A stretch of DNA of 64,000 nt from Microstegium vimineum (GCA_022036555.1 CM039120.1:24394227-24458226), one strand, 5' to 3'. Positions 45,793-57,953 are shown, numbered from the stretch's first letter. The notes: generated by a model from the letters alone, not told the origin. Numbers and translations are program-made.

Positions 45793-48700
45793 CACCCTGG
45801 TCATTAAAAAATCCACATGATCATTGCATAATCCACATGATCATTGCAAATCATCCATTTCATAAGCATCATCATGAAGCATCATGGCATCTCATTTTGA
45901 AATCAAGTTTAAGTTAACTTTGTTAGAATGTGAAAGTACGTTGAATTCATAAATTCTTGGTGTTTGAATCCAATCTTGCAAACACTACACTTAATTAATC
46001 TTGCTTCTAAATCCCTGTGCTTAAAATGAGAAACAAAGTTTAAAAGCCATTTTGAATTCATGATCTTTTATTAAAAGAAAGGTTTCACATATTGGTTTTA
46101 AATCTTAACTCAAAAACTATAAGGAATCTGAACTTGACTTCTCAAGCAAAAAGTTAGTTTAAAATATTTGGAACAACTTTGGTGTTCACACCAAAACTTG
46201 GTTTTGAGTTTTTAAACCTGTTTGAAAAAGAAACAAATCAAAACAAAGAAACAAAAACAGAAAAGAAAAAGAAAAAGGAATTCCTTACCTTATTGGGCTG
46301 GCGCCAACGAAGCGGCCCAGCGGAGCAAGCCAGCCCGGCCTACCCCGCACGCCCACGCCGGTTCCCACCTGCGCCTCACACGCAGCGCGCGTGCGCCCGA
46401 CCGTGCGCAGATGCTGAGCGCCGCGTGGTCGCCATGCCCGCCAACGACCCTGCGTGGCTGCCGAGCTCTGGCCAAGCCGCGCCTACACCTGAGGCGGACG
46501 CGCTCCGGTTCCTCCTCCCTCCATTCTGTCCCCTGCCGAACCCTACCCTCCTCTCTCGCTCTCGCCTTGCCCTCACTCTCGCGCGCGCACCAGAGCGTGC
46601 CGCCGCCGCGACGCCGAGCGGCCTCACCGCCTTTCCGGCCGCCTCGGAGCGCCGCCGCCCTCCCCATCTCCACAGCAGCTCCGCCTCGCCTCCCCGAGCC
46701 CGCAACGACGACCGGTGAGCCTCAGTAATACCCCGTTGTGCCCCTCCGCGCGAGCACGAGCTCTATGCCGTCGTCGTCGCGCACTGCGTCATGGACCGCA
46801 CCCCTCTGGTCGCCGTCGTTCTGCGTTAGAGCAAGCTCCGTACTCGTCGTAGATCTGCGAAGCTTTAGCCCCACTTAATCGAAGTCGCGTGGCCTGTCTC
46901 GGCTTGCCGCCGTGTGACCGCGCCGCCGCTCTGCCATGGACGCTGGCGAGCTTCACTCTGGCCACCTTTGGACGCGATTAGGGTTGTGCTAGATTCGTCT
47001 CGCATAGCCGCATCCATAGAGCCACACCGCACCGCCGGAGGCCTCGCCGTCGACGAGAAATCACCGGCGAAAGCCTCGCCTCCGCCCTGTGTCACCGACG
47101 GGTGGGGTCCCCCTCGCGCGGGCCCCCGCTGTCAGGCGCCGGTTCCTCTTTGGAACCAAGCCGCCTCGCCGAATGGGCCTGTGTGGCCTGTTGGGCCGAA
47201 AGGCCTAACCCCTTGTGTTTTCCCATTTTCAGAAAATGTAAAATGATTGGTAAAAATCATATCTCACTGAATATTGATCTAAAAATCCTGAAATAAATTA
47301 TGAGTACTTGTTATAAGTAGATCTACCCTGGAAAAATATTGCATGTGTATTTTGTAGTACTTTTATGTATAGGATTAAATAAATACTAAAACTGATTAAA
47401 AATGCATAAATCAATTAAGCTATTTTGTGCTATTGCTAAAATTGTAATTCTTGTTCCAATAAATCCTAAATGGTTGTTAAAATCTAGCAAAATTATATCT
47501 TGAGTAGTTTCTGTGGAAAATTGAATAACTAACAATTAAAATGTGTTTAGGCTGTTAACTTGTAAGATTTTTGGTAAATAGGTTTCTGGGTAAAAGGAAC
47601 TATAACTTTTTGTGTAGCTTTACACTAGGGAATAGTAATTGGGAAAAATACTAATCTGGTTAGTTCATCACTTTCACTGCACTAAGTATTTTTAAGCTAT
47701 TATTATCTTTAAACATGGTAATTTTGTACAGAGTAGAATACTGCTACTGTTAACCTGGAAAAATTTGAGTAGGCTATGTTGCCCATGCTTAAGCTACTGT
47801 AATTTTTGTAGAATTTAATGAATTGTTTCTCTAGGGTGTGCAGTTTTGTGTTGCTCTCTAGTTAACAAATTTGCTAAGAAGAAAGGTTAATTTGTTAATT
47901 AAGCTTTGGTGTATCTTTGAAGCATTAATCAACCAGCTAGGTTAAGTAAGCCTAAAGTCGAACCCTGCTGATCCTTGTTGGTTACTTGTGTGTTAAGTAA
48001 ATTGTTAAATTACAATCATACTAACTAACTACTAGAGAAAAAATTTGCACCTACTCGAGAACACATAAGAAAAGAACATCATGAGCATATCACATCTCAG
48101 CATATTCATCGTCTTGCATGGGTTAATACTATACATTGTCTCATATAAATTGCATATACGCATCATACAGGATCGCAGGAGGAAGCACAATACGACCTTC
48201 ACTAGGAGCAGGACGAAGCCAGTCAGCAAGGAGCCAACGAAGGGCACGTGAACGAGGAACCAGAAGAGGAACTCTAGGAGTGTCCCGATCACCAGCCTAG
48301 CTTGTTCGAGAAAGGCAAGCCCCGGTGCATTTTAACCGTACCTTATGATATCAATTTACTATGTTATACTATGTTGTTGCATTAAGTATAGGAGTTCGGT
48401 GAACCTAATTGTTGCATACTACCCTCCTTGCTTTTGATATCCTTATATCCTTGTTAGCCTGTTAGCATAGCAAAGATAGATGCTTAGCCTTGCTAATTGA
48501 AGATGACTTCCCCGGTAACACAAGTCACGTATTGCTCTACGTGGCGAAGCCGAGGGTATGAAAAATATCATGAATGGAAAGGCAACCGGGAAGGTTGGTA
48601 AATTGTCCGTACGTCTGATACTGGCCACATCTAGGTGAGTTGCGTGCCCTAGGCCGGTATTTTGTGTATGTGTCTACCGTTTTGGCGGGCCGATCGGGTG

Positions 48701-49796
48701 GTGTTCCTCTTGTCATGTTGAACGCATGCCTCCACCTTTAGCTGGCAAGATAACTCGTTCGAGCCGTGAAACCTACCTACTGGACGAACCAAGGACGAAG
48801 CGAATCGCAAGCTGTTGCGGGGTGACGAGGATGCGGAGTGTAAGGCTGAGGCCAGCTAGCTGATCACTAGGCTGGAAGTACGGGGTGCCGGGCGGTCCTT
48901 GGGCTTGTTGAGTATGATTCTGAATTGACCTTGGTTTGAATGGTAGAATAGGTGACTATCGCGCCCCGTTCAAGGGCTGCGAACTTTGGGTGAGGAATAA
49001 ACCCTCCAGCTGGATAGGAATTCGATTCGAATCGCAGTCTCTCCCCGTAGTGAGAACTTGAAAATTGCTACACTGGTGTGGGAATAATTAATTACTTGAA
49101 TGGTTCTGATGGAATGATATGATGAGACCAGAAGAGCAAACTGGTTATTGTATGCTTAATCAAGTGTATTGCTTAGTCCAGGTGCTAATCTAGAAGACAG
49201 GTAATATTTAATAAATATGGATGCATTCTTAAGTACTCTATAGTAAATGCTTTGCCGCAAAAGAGAGTTCGACCTTGTACTACCACAGAAAGCCTGCATT
49301 ATCCTTGGTGTCTTTATTTTAGTTTAAGATGGGTAAGTCTAGCTGAGTACATTCGCGTACTCAGGGCTTTGTTCCCAATGTTGTTGTAGATGGGCAGATG
49401 TACTACAGGTACTGCATCAATTGTCTCTACCCTGCTATGGGCGACAACTAGGACCATGGGCGATGGTCATCTCTGAAGCCTCATCTATGCTTTTGTGAGA
49501 AACGACTTAGTACTGGCACTGTAATGAACTAAGTGTGTGTGAGTTGGTTTCAAAACTATTTCTGCTCCAAGAGATTTGGTTATATAATAACTTTTAAAAT
49601 TCGTACTCTGATGTATTCATATTTGAACTTTATGTAACGTATGGATGGTCTGTTGAACTAAAGCGATTCTCAGCTATGAATGAGCAAGGAATGAAATCCG
49701 TCGTTCCGGGGTTATGAAAGCCTAAGGACGAAAATTTATTGCATCGGCGATCGGCTTTTGGACTTAAGTTTTTGTAATTTGGGCGGTTCTGTTACA
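45788..49796 (+). repeat. Complete 3' LTR of the Tekay element
   Basis: 4009 bp, TGTAACACCCTGG to GGGCGGTTCTGTTACA. Contains a GC-rich leader-like block (46300-47200), a long AT-rich stretch, the acidic exon-like segment at 48171-48330 and a conserved 3' third. Large open frames at 46179-46728 come from the GC-rich block and show no family motif, so none is called. Confidence 0.9.
48171..48330 (+). other. Acidic exon-like segment in the Tekay 3' LTR
   Basis: After CATACAG the frame reads G-S-Q-E-E-A-Q-Y-D-L-H, a stop, a Glu-rich middle, another stop, then E-C-P-D-H-Q-P-S-L-F-E-K-G-K-P-R-C. Two in-frame stops make this copy dead, but the ends match the solo LTR segment at 26181-26333. Confidence 0.5.
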
Positions 49797-49920
49797 AGGT
49801 TGACACTACCCTATTCACCAAGAAGATTGCGAAGGACTTGTTTGTATTGCAAATCTGTGTGGATGACGTTATCTTTGGGTCAACCAATCAAGAGTTTTGT
49901 GAAGACTTTAGCAACATGAT
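49797..49920 (+). pseudogene. pol: SIRE-type pol, second segment: reverse transcriptase catalytic core
   Basis: A 124-base island between two insertions. It reads T-K-K-I-A-K-D-L-F-V-L-Q-I-C-V-D-D-V-I-F-G-S-T-N, the catalytic motif with C-V-D-D in place of the usual Y-V-D-D. It is flanked by the Tekay duplication on the left and the Tat duplication on the right. Confidence 0.92.
49916..49920. repeat. Target site duplication of the Tat element (ATGAT)
   Basis: ATGAT at 49916-49920 and again at 62541-62545, exact, both in SIRE pol sequence. Confidence 0.92.
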
Positions 49921-51025
49921 TGTGGACACAAAAAGCATCAGGATCTGCGAACACCTCGGGCTTATACCCAAAATTCGATATCCGGAGGCGTGCCAGTCGA
50001 TTTGACCAGTTACTCGACAAGGACGATAACTAGAGCAAGATCCAATCCAGACAACGGCGATGCGCCTGGATGATGGGATTGAGGCTTGATCAGGATAACT
50101 AGAGCAGAGCTGAACGAGGCAACAGCGATGCGCCCGGATGCCAAAGCTCAGAAGTACTCCCACGCGGAACTTGCAAGGATTTGACGGAGATTAAGGTGAT
50201 GCAGCCTGTCGAAGCTTGAAGAACTCGTTAAAAAGCTATAACTAATGCAAAAAGGGTAAATTGTGATAAAAAGTAGAATAAGAGTAAAATTGGTTTGTTT
50301 GATATTGGATTGATTCTTCTTTTCGTAGCCCTCGGGCACATATTTATACCCCCGCATGGAGAGTTGTACAAAGACACGACACGTACCCTTCCTAAAACAA
50401 ACTCCTAATTTTAAGGAAACTGACTCGCGCAGGAGTCAGATAACAATATTTATTTTCCTAAACAAAACACGCCTATTTTAAAGGAAAATAAACGACTCAT
50501 GCAAGAGTCGGACTCAAACTACTATAATAATACTGGTACAAAATCACCAGTTTCCTTATGCCTCTTCTCGATGGATACTTTCCATTGGCAGATCCCTTCA
50601 ATCCACAGCTTCCTTCTTTTGGCCACCAGTCTTCCACTGATATCACACGCTAAGTTATCCTGTACTCATCGGCATCCCATGCCCATCGGCATCGGCATCG
50701 GTAATACTTCCCCATCGGCAACCTTGCATTGGCAACTGTCTTTACCAATCAGCCCCTATCAGCAATCGGTAACCGCTCTTCATCGGCAATCGGCAATGTC
50801 TCTTCATCGGCAATCGGCAATAACAACTTTACAGCCCAGATGACCTGACTTCACCAATTAACCTTATCGGCACGAACCATTCAGCTTCCATCGGCAACAC
50901 ACTTAGTCTTCCCGCAGCATTTTTCCATCGGCAATACTGGCTCGATTTCCCGATGCCGATGGAGAACGGCCGCTGACCAGTCACGCCTTAACTCATTTGA
51001 CACGTGCTAAAAAACGGTGTCAACA
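49921..51025 (-). repeat. 3' LTR of the Tat element
   Basis: 1105 bp. On the plus strand it runs TGTGGACAC to GGTGTCAACA. TATA box on the minus strand at 50341-50348 (TATAAATA). Includes the CATCGGCA-rich block. Confidence 0.95.
50676..50822 (+). repeat. CATCGGCA-rich tandem block in the LTR
   Basis: CATCGGCATCGGCATCGG near 50686-50702 and repeated (T)CATCGGCAATCGGCAA further on. The same block is at 62189-62336 in the 5' LTR. The word ATCGGCA or its complement also recurs throughout the element interior. Confidence 0.7.
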
Positions 51026-51043
51026 CATGCCCCCTAGTTTCGG
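51026..51043 (-). promoter_or_regulatory. Polypurine tract of the Tat element
   Basis: Minus strand: CCGAAACTAGGGGGCATG, adjoining the 3' LTR. Confidence 0.75.
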
Positions 51044-51276
51044 AGCATATAATATTTTACGTGCCGAAATTCTCTCCACTGTAGCCATTGCTATAGCCGT
51101 TACCTTCGAGATAGATGCACAATTTCCTCGATCTCCGCGTGTGGAACCGCAATAAAATCCCTCGATTGTAGCACAAACACTTGCAGACCACCTCGATCAC
51201 CGCATGTATCTACCGCGGGCCTCTCCACATTCCTGCACAGTGTGAAATGGAACCCCAAAATGCCCCTGAGTAAGCT

Positions 51277-51284
51277 TATAAAAG
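51277..51284 (+). promoter_or_regulatory. TATA box of the antisense gene
   Basis: TATAAAAG on the plus strand, 156 bases before the ATG at 51440 and outside the LTR, followed by a pyrimidine-rich leader. It indicates a promoter independent of the element's own. Confidence 0.65.
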
Positions 51285-51439
51285 TTACCGGGATCCACAC
51301 TGCTTTTTACGCGAGTCCATTTTCACTTTTACACTCCCTGCCTTCATCTTCAACCTCCGGCGCCTCCGAAGAACACGAGCTCGAGCAATAGTCCTTCTCC
51401 GCAATCCAAGGACGAACCGCAAACACTCCCTCGACTCCA

Positions 51440-54369
51440 ATGGCGATCCAAGTCAACATCCCCAAGGTGAGACCTATTTTCTTCCTAATCCAACCTTCTG
51501 CTGGCTCTTTTCTCGCACAAATCTGGATTTATCCCTATTCCTTTTCTGATTTTTCTCCTTCTTTCCTTCGAACCCTAGGAACTGTACAACAAGGTAGTGA
51601 TCCCGCTTGCTGGTTCCAACTTTAGCTGCTTAGGCCTCATGGCCAATCCGGATCCCAACTTCATAATCAACGCAGAAACCAACCGAATCCCCTTTAGATC
51701 TGAATGCTTCGGTATAGGACTGTGGAAGGATGCTTTCCGGTCATGGCCCAAGCCTACTAAGGGGTGGAAGAACTGGTACCTCAGAGTAGCCAGGGCGCAG
51801 CAAGTATACTGGCAAGAGCGCAACTTGGACCAGTGCATTAGGCTCTCCATTGCTGATATGGAGAAGAATGAGAATACGCTGATAGCTGCCTCATACTTCT
51901 GGTCCGACAACATGAATGCCTTCCTATTTAGGCATGGACCAGCCACCCCAACCCTTGCCGATGTCCACATGTTGACCAACTTGGACGTCACCTCTGCCGA
52001 TACCTTCACCCTTTTCAACAGAAAAGCTGAGTACAAGGTGAACACCCGGAACATCGGCGGTTGGACGGGTTACATCAATGAGTACTAGAAAACCGGATCG
52101 GTAAACCAACCGGAGCACTCCACTTTCCTGAACATGTGGTTCGAGAAGTTCATCTTCTGCGGCAAAACCGTCGGGCCGACCACCATGCATCTCCCTGCAG
52201 CCGAGTTACTTGCCGATGGGACAAGACTTCCCCTGGGCAGATACCTTCTTGGAGCAGTATTCCGTCTGCTACATCAAGTATCCCAGAAGCTACTGCTAGG
52301 CGAACCATCGGCAATCTTGGGGGACCCTGGTGGTTTGTTAACATGTGGTTGAATGCACATATGCACAAGGCCCTTCATTTTGATCTGCTTGCCCAACAAT
52401 TCCCGATAGATACATCGGAAGACTATCAGTATCGGGATGATGAATCGGCAACTCGCCCTCCACTCAACTTTGGAGAGGCTATTATAGTGCTGCCAGGGAC
52501 CGATGCCGATACAGAGTAGCTTGGCACTCTTTTCCAGAAGTTTTATAATGGACTCTCCTCCACGGAACGGGTCTGGTGGCCATATATCGATGAACACAAT
52601 CAGTTCCCGCTGTTGTTCAACCTTACCGATGGGAATGTGCCTGGGAACCGAGCAATCATGAAGGCCAGCATCACTCCCCGAGCTATTCCAGTGAATATTT
52701 TCGGATCTGGGAAGAATGCCCCTCCATCTTATGAGTTCTACTATCCGTCGGCAGCAGCGAGACAACTGGCATTTGGCCAACTGCCGATTAAACTCTGCTA
52801 CTCCAAAGTAGTGAAGCCAAGGCAGACAATCTCCAGCGCCCTAGACTAGAACAAGGTCATCAATCTCCCTCCCGATGCTGATGTATCAGATATTGACTTG
52901 TCCTCCTGGTCACCAACCTCCTTCATCACAAATGAGTACAAGTCCTGGTGGCAAGAATGGAGGTGTCAGCTGTTCGCCAAGTCATCGCATTATTATTGGC
53001 ACATGATTGACGCCGATCACATCGTCCCCGATGACGCAGTAAGTCCTTTATCCCGATGCGTTCCTTATTACTTTGCTTCTATCATCGGTAATTTATCCTT
53101 TTTTACACTTGACAGGCCGATGATCCGATCCCCACAATGAGCAACAGTGGCAGGCCCTTTAATCTTCAGATAATGGGTCCCATATCGATCATCGGCAGCA
53201 AAGCTCCCTCACTAGCCGCCTTCACGCCTCAGCAGGTACCTACACCGATACCTACAAAAGCCAAGGCTACATCGGCCGCTGCTGCTGCCCTGACGTGGGT
53301 TCATGCAGTAAACTCATCTTTTCCCGTACTGATTACATACTATTTTATCGGCAACATTCTATTTTGTATAACTTGTTTTGTATTCTCAGGTACTGTGGTC
53401 ACCGGCAGCCGGTTCCAGCAGATAAGCACCTCCAAGCTCGGTTGTCGATGCCCCCAGTCTTTGTCAAAATGGGTCAGATCCCCTGCTGCGCCAAGGAAAA
53501 AGAGGCGCCTGAGGCTGGCTTCTCCTTCGCCATCGGCACAAGCTGCACCACCAACTGCCGGCGCGCCATCGGTAGAAACTCCGTTGGCTCCAGTTGCACC
53601 AACCGCCGGTGTATCATCGACAGAACCTCCATCGGCTCCTGTGCCTGATCAACCGATGGACGACATTCCAGATCAAGAAGCAACTCCACCTGCTACACCA
53701 GCGGAGGCAGCATTGCCATCGGCACCATCGGCTGGACTCCCCGATGAAGAGACAACTCCACCCGCCGTAGTAGCGGAGGCAACATCGGCATCGGCACCGT
53801 CGGCCGAAGTTCCCGATGAGAGAGTGGTGGCGCCGCCACAAGAACCGGCCACCACATCGGAAGCGACGCCGGCAATAACACCACCAGCACCAGCGGCGTC
53901 GGCTGCTTTCCAGTAGATGCCCAGGATGAAGCTGGACCATCCAGTATGCCAAGTCCTAGGCAAGAGATCCGCTTCAAGATAGTAAGTCAATCACCCTAAG
54001 CTCATAGTATAATCTTACGATCGACATATTTTAACCTCTCTGTTTTCAGGCCCAAGACTCCCCGGATAGTCTCTTCTCCTTCAGTCTCAACCCCCAAGAT
54101 GAAGATGAACGCCAAGGCCCCATTCAAGTGGACAGTCTGTTCTCCTTCGCAGTCGACATCCCTGATGACGATGAGGAGGAAGAGAGCTCTATCCCAGCTT
54201 TATCGGTAGAGATCAAGTCCAAGCTTGGGACCAGAATGCCCGACAAGCCATCTTGTGGACGAAAAAGATCAAGCCGGTCGAGGGTTCTGCCGAAGCCGAC
54301 GCTAAGGAGATGGACGAAATAGAGCAAATTCGCCTGCGTGCGATATCAGCCATCCACTCCTTGCTGTAA
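51440..54369 (+). pseudogene. Antisense additional gene: plant-mobile-domain (PMD)-like protein
   Basis: Plus strand, opposite to the element. Exon 1 (51440-51466, M-A-I-Q-V-N-I-P-K) joins across a GT-AG intron (51467-51578) to E-L-Y-N-K-V-V-I-P, giving an aminotransferase-like/plant mobile domain pattern (S-E-C-F-G-I-G-L-W-K-D-A-F, V-Y-W-Q-E-R-N-L-D-Q, M-L-T-N-L-D-V-T). More introns at 53039-53115, probably 53308-53389, and 53982-54049 all have consensus ends. The rest is a W-rich segment (52550-53038), an Ala/Pro/Glu-rich low-complexity tail (53480-53916) and an acidic end to TAA at 54367-54369. In-frame stops at 52086, 52517 and 52847 and a shift near 52315 disable this copy. PMD proteins in plants act in silencing and development; the role inside the element is unknown. 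Confidence 0.7.
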
Positions 54370-54489
54370 TTTATTTGTTATATCGGGAAAAATGTAACTC
54401 TGACACTTGATTTTGGCCCTTGTAATATAATGTCAGTACGTTTTACCGATGCTTATATAATTTTTCTTTCATCGGCATTCAACTGAGCA

Positions 54490-55779
54490 CTATGCATCCA
54501 CCCATATGCTAGGGTAGTACCTCTTTAAGTATTTGCCATTGATCGCTCTAGAGAATGCAACTCCTTCGAGAGTTTCCAAAATGTAAGCATTACCAGGAGC
54601 GGACTGTTTCACCTGATAAGGACCCTCCCAATTAGGCGACCACTTTCCAAACTTAGAGCTCTTGGTCCCGATCGGTAAAATCAACTTCCATACCAGATCG
54701 CCATCGGCAAACTCCTTTGCCTTTACTTTCTTGTCATACCATCTAGCAACCCTCTTCTTATTCTCTTCAATGCTAATCAATGCCCTCAACCGATGACCTA
54801 CCAAATCTTCTAACTCATTTTTCATCAGAGTAGCATAATCATCGGTCATCAATTGATCCTGAAAAGATAATCGCCTAGAACCAGTTTTAATTTCCCAAGG
54901 CAAGATAGCATCATGTCCATAGACCAACTGATACGGCAAAACTTTGGTTGCACCATGACAAGCCATCCGATATGACCACAAGGCCTCGTTTAACACCACG
55001 TGCCACCTTTTAGGGTTTTCTTCAATCTTGCGCTTTATGAGCTTAATGACTCCTTTATTAGTCGCTTCAGCTTGACCATTAGCTTGAGCATAATAAGGAG
55101 AAGAGTTTAACACCTTGAAACCCATGCTAGCAGCAAACTCATCAAACTCTCCCGACGTGAACATGGTTCCTTGATCGGTAGTAATAGTTTGAGGAATACC
55201 GAATCGGTAAACAATGTGTTCTTTAACGAAATCCACCATGTTTGCCGATGTCACCTTCTTCAAAGGAATTGCTTCAACCCATTTAGTGAAGTAATCAGTA
55301 GCAACAAGTATGAACTTATGCCCCTTACTCGATGGCGGATAAATCTGGCCGATGAGATCAATAGCCCACCCTCTGAACGGCCAAGGCTTAATTATAGGAT
55401 TCATTGCCGATGCAGGTGCCCTCTATACATTACCAAACTTCTGACAGTCCTGGCACCCTTTGAAATAATTGAAGCAATCTTCAAGGATTGTCGGCCAATA
55501 ATATCCACTCCGCCTAATCATCCACTTCATCTTGAATGCCGATTGATGTGCTCCACACACACCTTCATGATCTCACCCATCAATTCCTTTGACTCCTCTT
55601 TGCCAAGGCATCTAAGCAGGACTCCATCAATCGTCCGATAATACAATTCATCGTCAAGGAGTACATACTCAGTGGCTTGAAATCTTAAGTGCCTTTCCAC
55701 CTTCTTGGACGGATTCTTTAAGTAATCGGCAATCTCACCTCTCCAGTCATCGGCAACTGTTACCGATGTTATGACTTCT
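54490..55779 (-). pseudogene. pol: Integrase of the Tat element
   Basis: Starts with the zinc-binding region (H-I-N-R-H-S, C-Q-D-C-Q-K-F). The core frame 55404-54490 has W-A-I-D-L-I-G, T-T-D-Q-G-T-M-F and N-G-Q-A-E-A-T-N-K-G, so the D,D,E triad is intact, then a G-D-L-V-W-K-L / G-P-Y-Q-V C-terminal domain without a chromodomain. A TAG just before 55404 and a frameshift near 55540 separate it from the zinc-binding part. It follows RNase H, the Gypsy order. Confidence 0.92.
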
Positions 55780-57720
55780 TGAATCGGCTGATACCCTGAA
55801 GCATTCTGTGCTAACCGATTGGCCTCTTCATTATGTAATCTAGAAATATGCTCAAGGCGATACTCTTTGAACTCCTTCAATAATTGCAAACACTTTCCAT
55901 GGGCTACAATTAAAGCTTCACTTCGGCATTCATGTCCCGATCAATTAGTTAATCACCAACATGGAATCGCCAAGGATTTCAACCGCATCGGCACGCACCT
56001 CCCTAAGTAATTCTAACCCTTTAAGTAAAGCCTGATATTCAGCCTGATTATTTGTTGAAGTAGCAACAATCGATAACGAGATTTCATACTTCTGTCCCCG
56101 AGGTGAAATCAAAAGAATACCGATACCTGCTCCATCCTTGCACGTAGACCCATCAAAGAATAAAGTCCAAGGAGCAATCTCAGAGCTCACCATATTACAA
56201 TGCTGAGTAACAAAATCGGCCATTACTTGACCCCTAACGGCCTTAGCCGATTCATACCTTAGGTCAAACTCTGAAAGTGCCAGAATCCACTTATCGATTC
56301 ATCCACTCAAAATCGGCATTGACAACATGTACTTGACCACATCATCTTTGCAAATAACAGTGCATTCAGCCGACAACAAATAATGCCTTAGTTTTGTGCA
56401 AGAGAAGTATAAACACAAGCATAATCTTTCTATGGCCAAATACCTGGTTTCAGCATCCACCAACCTTCTGCTCAGGTAATATATTACACGTTCCTTCCCT
56501 TCAAATCCTTGAATTAAGGCTGATCCGATAACACTGTTATCGGAAGACAAATATAACCTGAAAGGCTTCCCGTGTTGAGGTGGAACCAAGACTGGAGGAT
56601 TCACTAAGTATTTCTTAATCTCCTCTAAGGCTGACTGCTACTCTTCTTTCCATGTAAACTCTTGATCGGCCTTCAACTTTAACAAAGGGCTAAAGGACTT
56701 AATCTTACCAGATAAGTTAGATATAAACCTTCTGATCAAATTAATCTTGTCGATCAAAGATTGTAGCTCAGTCTTGTTTGTAGGAGCAACCACCTTGTTA
56801 ATTGCATCAATAGATTTTCTACCGATTTCAATACCTCTCTGATGCACCATGAAACCCGGAAACTGCCCTGCCGATACGCTAAATGTACACTTGTTAGGAT
56901 TCATCTTCAACCCATGCTCCCTTGTGCACTCCAATATTTTTCGCAAATCGGCAAGATGTTTGTTGAAATCTCCAAACTTAACCACCACGTCATCAATGTA
57001 GATTTCAACTATTGTGCCAATATACTTATGAAAGATAAAATTCATTGCTCTCTGATAAGTAGCACCGGCATTCTTCAAGCCAAAAGTCATGACTACCCAT
57101 TCGAATAAGCCAACATAACCTGGACATCGGAAAGCAGTCTTGGATATGTCTCCTTCAGCCATGAATATTTGATTATACCCGGCATTACCATCCATGAAGC
57201 TAATAATTTGATGTCCAGCAGCAGCATCGATCAGCAGATCGGCAACGGGCATCAGGTAGCCATCCATCGGCGTAGCCTTATTAAGATTCCTGAAATCAAT
57301 GCAAACACGAAGTTTTCCATTCTTTTTATACACAGGAACCACATTAGAAATCCAATCGGCATATCGGCATTGCCGAATAAATCCAGCTTCGATTAACTTA
57401 GTAATCTCAGCCTTGATGTCGGGTAAAATAGTAGGATTGCATCGGCGCGCAGGTTGCCGATGTGGTTGGAAACCAGACTTGATGGGTAACCGATGTTCAA
57501 TTATCGATCGGTCCAAACCAGGCATCTCTGTATAATCCCAAGCAAAACAATCTTTATTCTCTTTTAATAAATCGGTTAACTGCTGCTTACATTGGGAATC
57601 TAACTTAGCACTAATAAAGGTAGGCCTAGGTTTACTACCATCGCCGATGTCGATCTCGAGTAACTCATTGGCAGCCGTGAAGCCCTGCCCCAGTTTTCCG
57701 TCGTCAGCGAACCGATCCAT
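55780..57720 (-). pseudogene. pol: Reverse transcriptase and two RNase H domains of the Tat element
   Basis: RT frame 57720-56638: L-D-R-S-I-I-E-H-R-L-P-I, Y-A-D-W-I-S-N-V-V-P-V-Y-K-K, F-M-D-G-N-A-G-Y-N-Q-I, catalytic Y-I-D-D-V-V-V. Stops lie at 56638 and near 56299. The first, Gypsy-type RNase H (56604-56299) is degenerate, with L-S-S-D-N-S-V-I-G-S-A-L. The second (about 56172-55790) has F-F-D-G-S-T-C, N-N-Q-A-E-Y-Q-A-L and G-D-S-M-L-V-I-N followed by H-N-E-E-A-N-R-L-A, the archaeal/plant-like RNase H gained by Tat elements. It retains three visible acidic catalytic positions. Confidence 0.92.
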
Positions 57721-57953
57721 TAAAACTCTTCTTCAGGACCGACTGCTTGGATCGACTTGATGCGGTAATCGGCAACTTTAAGGAACTCTTTATCCCAGGC
57801 TTCACCAGATATGCACCTGGTCTGTTCGTACGTTTCTGATTCTGCTGATGCGACAATAGATGGGGCTTCACTTCGGACGACTTCAATTCTGTCTCCGATC
57901 CACTATACCAGACTTTGATGCATAGTAGAAGGAATACAACAATTGGCGTGGAT

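Larger units (their letters stand above)
41698..49796 (+). mobile_element. Tekay-type chromovirus (Ty3/gypsy) with truncated 5' LTR
   Basis: Bounded by AGGTT. A 565-bp remnant of the 5' LTR is fused directly to the end of gag. Protease, reverse transcriptase, RNase H, integrase and chromodomain follow, then a complete 4009-bp 3' LTR. The chromodomain and pol order assign it to the chromoviruses, and the multi-kilobase LTR to Tekay/Del. Leader, primer site and most of gag are gone. Confidence 0.92.

Noticed and set aside
46179..46728. Open frames of 160-180 codons, one Lys-rich
   Set aside because: They come from A-rich and GC-rich leader sequence in the Tekay 3' LTR. The matching 5' LTR remnant lacks a conserved frame.
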